Below are positions 24,724 through 32,252 of a stretch of DNA of 64,000 nt, piece by piece. Both the position numbers and the translations under genes were made by a program. The first letter of the stretch is position 1, and each line of letters starts with the position of its first letter. A model generated the notes under the pieces. It was not told the origin of the DNA. It did no database searches and saw nothing but the letters and a program-made list of their open reading frames with translations. Origin of the DNA: Halobacteriales archaeon YIM A00010 (lineage in GTDB: Archaea; Halobacteriota; Halobacteria; Halobacteriales; Haloarculaceae); NCBI GenBank assembly GCA_025041175.1, contig JAKCFJ010000001.1:1851526-1915525 (forward strand). The letters run 5' to 3'.

Positions 24724-26328
24724 CTATGTCGTCGGATTTGGTTCTGTGCCCGAGTTCTTTGATTTGTCTCCTTTATTTACAGATGATACGATCACGTCAC
24801 CTGGCTCATGTTTTTTGACCATGTTTTGATTCTTAATATACCATTTTGCGTGCTTCCGACTATATCCATCAGCTCCTTTTCCGTTTTGATGGGTGGGTGC
24901 AAAAGCTGTCGCAACCTTCCCGTTAAATACAAACAGTGTAACGACAATATCTCTCCCGTTTAACGACATATCTTTTACATACATCCATCTATCCTGTCCT
25001 GAATCCTTCCATATTTCATCTGGATCCTGGATAATAGTTTCTAGATTATCTTCTACCTCTTGCTCATTATTTCCAATCTGATTATGGTCCCAATCATTTT
25101 TCTGATTAGAGATTTTATCTATCTTCTTATCCGGAATTGTAATATTTGTATTTCGAGCACTGTCGTGTACAGTTTTAGTCTTCTGGCCTTCCTCACCACC
25201 ATCGGGGATAAGCGTCCCAACGTCGGGTGGCGGTCGCTTGGGTGGGTTAGGTTTCTGTCGACCGCCGTTATCCCGGTTTTCCTCGTTCTGTTGGTCAGCC
25301 TCGTTGTTCTCTTCTTTTTCCTGTTCTACCTCTTCCTCACCGGTGTGATCGGCAACATGTTTCGACAACTGGTCGATAGCAATAGCGAGTCCACCAAGCG
25401 CGACTATTCCAGCAACTGCGGCTTCATCAGCAGGAGTGGCGATAACAACGCCACCAGCGACAAGCACGGCGGGATGGTCCGTATCGAGCGTGGTGTTCTC
25501 CCCCGGTGTGGGATCACACCGTTCTGGGGGGCTGTTTGGACCCTGGGGCGCGCTGCAGGGCACCCCTTCGCCGTCGCTCGGCGACGATTCGGACGATCCG
25601 TCGGAGGGAGTGGGAGCAGAGCGGGGTGTCGGCGTGGATGAGTCGTCGTTCGATCCATCACTCAACAACTGGACACCGTCACCGCCGGGAAAGAGACTCC
25701 CTGACAGCGACGTCTCATCGGAGGAGGTCGTCTCCGTGTCGCTGTCGGACCCATCCGGATTCAGCAGCGACGGGACAATGTCATCCTCTCCCTGGTCCGT
25801 GCCGGAGCCACCCCCAGCCCCGTCGCTGTCGGCGTGGATCGTCACCGAGGAGAGCAGTGTCTCATCGGTGGCCTGGCGGGTGTCGACTGAGACACCCACG
25901 GGAATGCTCTCGCCCGGTTTCAATCGCACAGCCCCGTCCGGCCCTTCGACCGACCGCTCCCCACTCTCGAAACGCACCACGTCGCTCTCATCGGTCAGCC
26001 ACACCGCCACGGGCTGGGCGCCCCGATTCGTGATCGTGAAGATATCCCGCACAGTGGTCACCGCGTCGGGGTTCACCCCCGATCCCGACGCGCTCTCATC
26101 AAGTGCGCCATCCAGTGACACACGCAACTGTCCGTTGCGGTAGGTGGCATACGCGCCGTTAGAACTGTTGGACGGCTGGAGCGCGAGATATCCGTTCGCG
26201 TCACCCGTAACCTGTACGTTCGCATCCCTCTGAGCGGTCAGCGAGTCGAACGCGCCCGTCCCGTAAACGACACTCACAACCACAGCAAGGCTCATCAGGA
26301 GGACAGCAATCCGACGGGGACGACTCAT
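24724..26328 (-). CDS. Secreted modular protein with candidate C-terminal toxin (polymorphic-toxin-like)
   Basis: 534 residues. 1-30: basic N-terminus plus hydrophobic segment. 31-165: beta-rich domain like DUF1102/TasA-type archaeal surface proteins. 170-280: Asp/Ser/Thr/Pro linker. 285-322: hydrophobic stretch (VLVAGGVVIATPADEAAVAGIVALGG). 330-357: charged Glu/Asn/Gln segment. 359-369: PNPPKRPPPD hinge. 376-534: tip with WDH, DPDEIWKD, RWMYVKD and NGKVATAFAPTH. The tip's wording resembles BECR-fold (EndoU/RelE/barnase-like) ribonuclease toxins, but I cannot prove it. DNA changes from GC-rich to AT-rich near 25200, exactly at the tip boundary. Confidence 0.75.
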   Translation of the reverse strand: MSRPRRIAVLLMSLAVVVSVVYGTGAFDSLTAQRDANVQVTGDANGYLALQPSNSSNGAYATYRNGQLRVSLDGALDESASGSGVNPDAVTTVRDIFTITNRGAQPVAVWLTDESDVVRFESGERSVEGPDGAVRLKPGESIPVGVSVDTRQATDETLLSSVTIHADSDGAGGGSGTDQGEDDIVPSLLNPDGSDSDTETTSSDETSLSGSLFPGGDGVQLLSDGSNDDSSTPTPRSAPTPSDGSSESSPSDGEGVPCSAPQGPNSPPERCDPTPGENTTLDTDHPAVLVAGGVVIATPADEAAVAGIVALGGLAIAIDQLSKHVADHTGEEEVEQEKEENNEADQQNEENRDNGGRQKPNPPKRPPPDVGTLIPDGGEEGQKTKTVHDSARNTNITIPDKKIDKISNQKNDWDHNQIGNNEQEVEDNLETIIQDPDEIWKDSGQDRWMYVKDMSLNGRDIVVTLFVFNGKVATAFAPTHQNGKGADGYSRKHAKWYIKNQNMVKKHEPGDVIVSSVNKGDKSKNSGTEPNPTT

Positions 26329-26482
26329 TGATGTATACTTGCTGAATACTTTCTATCTACTTATAATCTAGTGATCAAGATATCCAGATCATACTTGAAC
26401 TACACACTACCCAGCTCGAAATCAGCGACACGCGCCGAGCGACACCGCACAACTTAATCGGAACGGCCACTTCTCCCCGGTG

Positions 26483-27010
26483 ATGTGCGCGAGCGCGAGC
26501 GAGACCAGCTATTCGGGTGCAATCGCGGCGTTTCCCTACGCCTTCCGGGCGAGCGACTCCCGGCTGTTCAAGCTGTACGTCCTCCTCGGGGGACTGCTCA
26601 CCCTCGGGACCACCGTGGTGTTCGGATTGGGAACCGTCGCGCTGTTGGGTTCGATCGCCGGTGCATCAGCCGGCGTGTTCACCTTCCAGCCCGCGCTGTA
26701 TCTGCTGGTCTGGCTGTTCACCATCGCCCCCGTTGTCGCTCCCATACTGCTCGTCGCGCGCCGACACCGACTCCACGGCGGGACAGTCGACTACGACCGG
26801 TGGATCGCGCTCTCCGGCTTTCTCTTCGTTCTCGCGTTGTATGTGGGTGCTCTCATCGCAGCGCCAGCAGGCCAACGCGGTGCGGTGCCCTCTGGCGTCT
26901 TTGGATCGATCGTCCAATTTCTGTACGGGCTTCCGCGGGAAGCGGGGGCGATCCCGCCGCTGCTGGCTATCGTTTTGATGGTCGTGGTGCATCGGCTGTA
27001 CACCGATTGA
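26483..27010 (+). CDS. Haloarchaeal polytopic membrane protein
   Basis: 175 residues with four membrane helices (for example LYVLLGGLLTLGTTVVFGLGTVALLG and WIALSGFLFVLALYVGALIAAP). No charged residues inside helices and no motif that I recognise. ATG 26483 is used rather than the adjoining GTG. GC-rich composition returns here, so this gene marks the right flank of the AT-rich island. Confidence 0.65.
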   Translation: MCASASETSYSGAIAAFPYAFRASDSRLFKLYVLLGGLLTLGTTVVFGLGTVALLGSIAGASAGVFTFQPALYLLVWLFTIAPVVAPILLVARRHRLHGGTVDYDRWIALSGFLFVLALYVGALIAAPAGQRGAVPSGVFGSIVQFLYGLPREAGAIPPLLAIVLMVVVHRLYTD

Positions 27011-27068
27011 CCGACCCAGGAGAGACCGAGAACACTGGGATAAAAGCCATTCGCCGCGAACTACCAGT

Positions 27069-27542
27069 ATGAACAGCGAAACCGAAAGCACGTTTCTCAT
27101 CACCCACGCGGAGCCGGACACCGCCGTGCTCACGGACGTCCACAGCGGCCAAGTGCACACGCTCTCGGACAACCCGGGCGTCGAGGAAGACGACGTGCTG
27201 GCCGGAACGATCGCACCCGAACCGCCGCTGGAACTGACGTGGCAACTCACCAGCGTCGATGAGCGCCGATCGATCACGGTCGAACGGGGCGAGGAACCCC
27301 TGACGACCCAGGAACGGGAACTCGCAGCCGACCAACCGGTCGGGGAGATCACTCGCCAGGAGCGCGCTGGTACCGGCGAAATCCACGTGCTCACCGTCGA
27401 TCCGGACGAGACCGACGGAGCCGTAGACAGCGTGATAGACGACGAGGCGACGCGCAGCCGCGCCGCACGACTGGGCGTCGAACGCGTCGAAGTCCGATCG
27501 GACGCGAACGCCGGCGTGGTAAGTGTCAGATATTTACCGTAA
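27069..27542 (+). CDS. DUF5812 family protein
   Basis: 157 residues, acidic and soluble: MNSETESTFLITHAEPDTAVLTDVHSGQVHTLSDNPG..., ending ARLGVERVEVRSDANAGVVSVRYLP. Sequence and position immediately before secF match the haloarchaeal DUF5812 family. The N-terminal half looks like a small OB-like beta barrel (VLTDVHSGQVHTL ... DVLAGTIAPEPP). Function unknown; conserved linkage with secFD and rnhB suggests a housekeeping role. Confidence 0.78.
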   Translation: MNSETESTFLITHAEPDTAVLTDVHSGQVHTLSDNPGVEEDDVLAGTIAPEPPLELTWQLTSVDERRSITVERGEEPLTTQERELAADQPVGEITRQERAGTGEIHVLTVDPDETDGAVDSVIDDEATRSRAARLGVERVEVRSDANAGVVSVRYLP

Positions 27543-27612
27543 GGAACGAAAATCGCAGCTCGCCCGGGTTCATATAAAAAAGCTTATCCGATGTGGTCTC
27601 ACACGGCCTGTC

Positions 27613-28491
27613 ATGGTCGACTTCGAGGTACCGGATGTGGAGTACAACCGGTACACGAACCGCCAGCTTGCAGCGATCCCGCTCGCTGTGCTTGCGGTTG
27701 CTCTTCTCATTATTGCGGGGTGGTACGTCGCCACTGGCGTGCCCGTGACGCCGGGGATCGATTTCACCGGTGGCACGGAGCTGCAGATCTCGACCTCCGA
27801 CTCTCCTGATCAGATCGAACAGACGTTCGAGTCACAGCTTCCCTACGAGGTGGATTCGGTCGCTCGGAGCGGCGATTCGTACGTCGTTACGTTCCAGGCG
27901 ACCGAACAGGGTGAAGTCAATGAGATCATGGACACGGCGGAGGACGAGGGGTATACGGTCCAGTCTGCCCAAACGCGATCCCCGACGTTCAGCGCGGATG
28001 CCCAGCAACAGGCGCTGATCGGGGTCGTTGTCGCGTTCGCCGGGATGAGCGTGCTCGCGTTCGTGTTGTTCCGGACGTTCGTTCCGTCGATCGCCATCGT
28101 CGTCAGCGCGTTTTCCGACATCGTGATCCCCATCGCGCTGATGAACGTCTTCGAGATCAAGCTCTCGCTGGGCACCGTGGCGGCGCTGTTGATGCTCATC
28201 GGATACAGCGTCGACTCTGACATCCTTCTCAACAACAGCATCCTCCGGCGGCGGGGTGACTTCTACGAATCCACCTACCGCGCGCGCCGAACCGGCGTGA
28301 CGATGACGCTCACCTCGATCGTGGCGATGATCGTGATGACCATCTTCTCCTCGCCACTCGTGTTCGGCATTCCGCTGTTGCCCGACATCGGACTGATACT
28401 CGTGTTCGGACTCACCGCCGATCTGATGAACACCTACCTGCTCAACGTGAGTCTGCTGCGGTATTACAAATACGAGGGGATCGCGCAATGA
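27613..28491 (+). CDS. secF: Protein translocase subunit SecF
   Basis: 292 residues. One N-terminal helix, an extracytoplasmic loop with the SecF signature PGIDFTGGTELQIS, and five C-terminal helices (starting QQALIGVVVAFAGMSVLAFVLFRTF, and containing GYSVDSDILLNNSI, the conserved RND-type segment). SecDF helps late steps of Sec export using the ion gradient. ATG 27613 (MVDFEVPDVEYNRYTNRQL) is the family start; the frame is open upstream. Stop overlaps the secD start by four bases. SecF before SecD is the haloarchaeal order. Confidence 0.96.
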   Translation: MVDFEVPDVEYNRYTNRQLAAIPLAVLAVALLIIAGWYVATGVPVTPGIDFTGGTELQISTSDSPDQIEQTFESQLPYEVDSVARSGDSYVVTFQATEQGEVNEIMDTAEDEGYTVQSAQTRSPTFSADAQQQALIGVVVAFAGMSVLAFVLFRTFVPSIAIVVSAFSDIVIPIALMNVFEIKLSLGTVAALLMLIGYSVDSDILLNNSILRRRGDFYESTYRARRTGVTMTLTSIVAMIVMTIFSSPLVFGIPLLPDIGLILVFGLTADLMNTYLLNVSLLRYYKYEGIAQ

Positions 28492-30104
28492 GCCGGGATT
28501 TCAGCCTCCGAGAGAACTGGCGCATCGTGTTGCTCGCCGTGATGGTCCTGTTGAGCGGCGTCTCGATATTCGCTCCCATCGGTGACGGCGGTTCATCACA
28601 GAACAACACGACCGTGGCTAACGCCTCGGATTCGGCTGCTACCGAAGGACCGACGAACCTCCAGTTCGGGTTGGAGCTGTCGGGCGGGACGCGCATCCGA
28701 GCGCCGATGGTCGGGATGACCGCCGAGGATGTCGGGTTCAACGGCTCGGACGCTCACGAGCAGACCGAACTCGAACGCGAACTCGCAACGGAGCTTTCAG
28801 TGACGCCCCAGGACGTGTCAGTGAAAGCTACATCACAGGACGGCGGAACCGTCGAGGTGTTCGACGAGAACGTGACCCAAGAGGAGGTCGCTAGTGCGCT
28901 CCAGAGTCAGGGCAAAGACGTTCAAACCGACGACGTTCGGGACGGCGTCACCGATGAGACGCTCGAAGAGGCGGAAAGCGTTCTCGACCGCAAGATCAAG
29001 GGATCGGGGCTGTCCGGCGGCGAGGCGTCAATCGCTAGATCCACAACCGGCGACGAGGCGTTCATCGTGGTCGAAGTGCCGAACCAACAGCCCGAGGAGG
29101 TCATCGATCTCATCGACGAGCGCGGGACTGTGCTCGTCGTCGCACGCTTCCCGGACAACGGAACGTACCGGAACGTCCGGCTGTTCACACAGGAAGGCAT
29201 CGAGAACGTCGAGCCGGTGACCCAACAAGAGGGAGAACCAGCAGCGGTTCCGCTCACGCTCAGACAGGACTCTGCTGAGAACTTCTCACACGCGATGCGG
29301 GAGTTCAGCTACGTCGATCACGTCGGGGAGTGTCGGTACCAGGTTCAGCCCAACGATTCGGGCCACTGTCTGCTCACCGTCTCGAACGGAAAGGTCGTCA
29401 ACGGGACGATCACTGAGGGGGAGGTCGTGTCGGCTGCGAGCATGGGTGATCTCGCTCCCTCCATCGAAAACAGGAACTTCGTGGATCGACCAACGTATCG
29501 GATCACTTCCGGGAACGTCTCTGAGGCACAAGAGCTGGCGCTGAACCTGCGAGCCGGCTCGCTGCCGACGACGCTCGACATCGACGGGGGGACCTCCACG
29601 TACATCCAGCCGAGTTTGGCGGGGCGGTTCAAGTTTCTCTCGCTGGTGACCGGTCTCATCACGATGCTCGCGGTCGCCGGGACGGTGGCTTACCGGTATC
29701 GTGAGCCACGGATCGCGCTCCCGATGGTGCTGACGGCCGGCGCGGAGGTGTTCATCCTGCTGGGCTTTGCGGCCGCCATGGGGCTTGCCATCGATCTCTC
29801 ACACATCGCCGGCTTCATCGCGGTCATCGGGACCGGTGTCGACGATCTCGTCATCATCGCCGACGAGATTCTCCAACAAGGGAACGTTTCGACGGATCGC
29901 GTGTTCCGCTCGCGGTTCCGGAAGGCCTTCTGGGTCATCGGCGCGGCGGCCGCCACCACCATCGTCGCTATGTTGCCCCTGGCCGCGCTGTCGCTCGGTG
30001 ATCTCCAAGGCTTTGCGCTCATCACCATCGTCGGCGTGCTCATCGGGGTGCTCGTCACCCGACCGGCCTACGGTGATGTGATCCGGAATCTGGTGTTGGA
30101 CTGA
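28488..30104 (+). CDS. secD: Protein translocase subunit SecD
   Basis: 538 residues. An N-terminal helix is followed by LQFGLELSGGTRIRAPM (SecD D1 motif), a large extracytoplasmic region of about 350 residues rich in acidic residues, and five C-terminal helices with GTGVDDLVIIADEIL, the archaeal version of the conserved SecD segment on helix 4. Partner of SecF, translated from an ATGA overlap at 28488-28491. Length is in the usual haloarchaeal range. Confidence 0.96.
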   Translation: MSRDFSLRENWRIVLLAVMVLLSGVSIFAPIGDGGSSQNNTTVANASDSAATEGPTNLQFGLELSGGTRIRAPMVGMTAEDVGFNGSDAHEQTELERELATELSVTPQDVSVKATSQDGGTVEVFDENVTQEEVASALQSQGKDVQTDDVRDGVTDETLEEAESVLDRKIKGSGLSGGEASIARSTTGDEAFIVVEVPNQQPEEVIDLIDERGTVLVVARFPDNGTYRNVRLFTQEGIENVEPVTQQEGEPAAVPLTLRQDSAENFSHAMREFSYVDHVGECRYQVQPNDSGHCLLTVSNGKVVNGTITEGEVVSAASMGDLAPSIENRNFVDRPTYRITSGNVSEAQELALNLRAGSLPTTLDIDGGTSTYIQPSLAGRFKFLSLVTGLITMLAVAGTVAYRYREPRIALPMVLTAGAEVFILLGFAAAMGLAIDLSHIAGFIAVIGTGVDDLVIIADEILQQGNVSTDRVFRSRFRKAFWVIGAAAATTIVAMLPLAALSLGDLQGFALITIVGVLIGVLVTRPAYGDVIRNLVLD

Positions 30105-30109
30105 TCCGT

Positions 30110-30709
30110 TCAAAATGAATCCAGCGCCGACTGCTCGGCTGCCGCAAGCGCTTCTTTCGCCGTCTTCCACGACGCCCGCGCACAGTCGGGGAGCCGGCCG
30201 TACTCACCCACATAGTCGGTGAGAAACGCGCGGGTGGTCGGATCGCTCGGGTAGCCACTCCCTACGTCGCCGTACTCCTCACACAACGCCGCGACGGTTC
30301 TATCCCGATGGACCTTGGCGATCACGCTCGCGGCACCGACGAGCGGGTACGCCTCGTCGGCACCGTGTTCGGCGGTGATCTCGACCGATGCGTCCACGCA
30401 CTCCGTGACCCGCCGGGCGAACCGGTCCGCGTTCGTGTCCGCCCCGTCCGCCACGCCCGCGAGACCCTCGTCGGTTCTGGTGACTACCTGTGAAATCGCC
30501 TCCGCGTGGGCGGCGACCGTGAGCGTGTTCATGTCCGTTGCCGGGTCGTCGATCCGGTCGGTCGGGATCCGGGCCACGCCGACGCGAACGGATCCGTCCG
30601 CTTGCAACTGCCCAGCGAGCGTCTCACGCGTCCCTTTGGACAGCTTCTTCGAATCGTCGATTCCCTCGGGGAGGGCGTCCGGATCGGCCACGACACACGC
30701 GGCCACCAT
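30110..30709 (-). pseudogene. rnhB: Ribonuclease HII lacking its N-terminal catalytic motif
   Basis: 199 codons from the first in-frame ATG: MVAACVVADPDALPEGIDDSKKLSKGTRETLAGQLQ... to the C-terminus EQSALDSF. DDSKKLS, NTLTVAAHAEAISQV, EAYPLVGAASVIAKVHRD and SGYPSDPTTRAF are RNase HII blocks. The expected start, with GVDEAG (first catalytic Asp and Glu), is missing; upstream the frame reads RTPDSNVRGPMVAAC, so only the final Gly-Pro of the motif region remains. The coding sequence is joined directly to the tail of pus10. Without Asp-Glu it should not cleave RNA-DNA hybrids. Confidence 0.8.
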
Positions 30710-30729
30710 CGGTCCCCGGACATTCGAGT

Positions 30730-31847
30730 CGGGTGTTCGAACGGCTCGTCCTCGCCCTCGACAGCGAGCACGTCGAGCGCCGTCACCTCGACCCCGATCC
30801 CGAGCAGCCCCGACAGGCTCGGCTCGGTACGCCCTTCGTCGCCGCTGATGAGCTCTTTCACGTAGAGGCCGCCCTCCCCGTGGAGTTCGACCGTCTCGCT
30901 CGTCACGCCATCCGGTGGTGTACGTTCGCGTTCGATGTCGTCGACGCGTTCGTTCACGCGCTCGACGCAGCGTCCCGGGTGGCGTCCTGAAGCCCGGACA
31001 CCTCGGCGGCGTCGGCCTGCTCGTTGATTGCACGCTCGATCCGGTCGAGATCCACGGACCGCTGGCGTGGTTCATCGACCTCGACGACGAACGGGCGACC
31101 CTCCCCGAGCATCCGGGCGTCCACGTCTTCCCGTCCGGCACCGTGGAAGGTCGCCTCGCTGCCGCCCATCGCTTCCCGAACGACCGGGGCCGTCTGTTGT
31201 TCGACGCTCGTCCCGTAGCGGTAGCCCGTCCCCTCACACGCCTCACAGGGTGCTCCGCGGCGCATGCCGGTCTGGCCACAGTCCGAACACGGCCACTTCG
31301 TTTGGGGAACGTCGCGAGCGAGCTTTCGGTACCGTCCGTACACGAACGCCGAGTTGACCTGTAGCTCGATCTCGTCGGTCGCGAGATCGATGAGCACGAG
31401 CGCATCGGGCCGGTCGAGATCAACGTCGGCACCGATCGCCGCGCCGATCCGCTTGCCGACCTCGCGGTTGAGTTCGCGTTGCAACGGCTCGCCGGCGTCT
31501 TCACCGAGCCCGGTGTCGTCGCGCAACAGCCGATCGTTCTCCTCGAGCAGCGGCGGAACGCGCGTTCCCACCTGATAGGTGGCAATCTCCCACCCATCGA
31601 GGGCCGTGATCGCACGCTCTGCGAACGAATCCACGCGAGCGGACTCGCCTTCACAAACCCAACACTGCTCACTGTCCGCGTGTGGCTCGTAGGGATGATC
31701 GTCCGCGAGCGAGACCGTGATCCGAAGCGATCGCCCGCGCTGGGCGTTCGTGAGACCAAACCCCCGATCGGCGACGAGACGGCCGAGACAGGGATCACAG
31801 AGCGGGCCGGTGTCGAGCGCCGCGCGAGTGAGTTCCAAAAGATCCAT
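30730..31847 (-). pseudogene. pus10: tRNA pseudouridine synthase Pus10, frameshifted with internal and terminal deletions
   Basis: From ATG 31847 (MDLLELTRAALDTGPLCDPCLGRLVAD) the frame runs to a stop at 30954, giving the N-terminal zinc module (CDPC, CWVC), CSDC...CEAC fingers and GREDVDARMLGEGRPF with the catalytic Asp. The C-terminal block HGEGGLYVKELISGDEGRTEPSLSGLLG continues in another frame (about 30925-30730). A frameshift lies near 30955-30975, about 40-50 residues normally between these parts are missing, and the natural end (after EDEPFE) is fused to rnhB. Pus10 makes pseudouridine 54/55 in archaeal tRNAs. Confidence 0.8.
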
Positions 31848-31954
31848 GGGCGTTACCGACACCAGTCGCGCCGACGGCTTGTTCCTTCCGAGTCCGACGG
31901 CACACGACTACGAAAACGCATTCGAGAGAGTATCGATCACAACAGCGCGAGCCA

Positions 31955-32077
31955 CTATACGACAGCGCCGTGCTCTCTCCGAGCGTGCTCTCTGAGTTGT
32001 TCGGCCGACTCGAACGTCATTCCACAACTACATCGGTGTTTTGTTTGTAACGTTTTGTTAGACCCGGTAGTGGCCAT
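31955..32077 (-). CDS. 40-residue C2H2-type zinc-finger protein
   Basis: ATG at 32077, TAG at 31955-31957. The protein begins MATTGSNKTLQTKHRCSCG and contains C16, C18, H31 and H36 in a beta-beta-alpha pattern (CSCGMTFESAEQLREHARREH). Spacing is C-x1-C-x12-H-x4-H; the one-residue knuckle is shorter than in classical fingers. Haloarchaea encode many such one-finger proteins, some regulating surface or biofilm genes. It occupies the otherwise empty 390 bp between pus10 and the glycosyltransferase and lies in the same direction as both. Confidence 0.7.
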   Translation of the reverse strand: MATTGSNKTLQTKHRCSCGMTFESAEQLREHARREHGAVV

Positions 32078-32252
32078 ACCTCTACCTCGGTCCGCACCAC
32101 TTTGTACGTTATGTTTTTCCATACCACTTACCTACGAGCCGGTAGTTCACAATACTGATTGTACCGATCGTTTGGATCTTCAGGACAGTGAGGCGCTATC
32201 TTCGGCGTATCGGTGGGTATATTCAAACCCCATCCACAACATAAATACAATA

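Noticed and set aside
30110..31798. 562-codon open frame on the minus strand
   Set aside because: Only the last ~200 codons are RNase HII; the rest is Arg/Ser-rich translation of an alternative frame of pus10.
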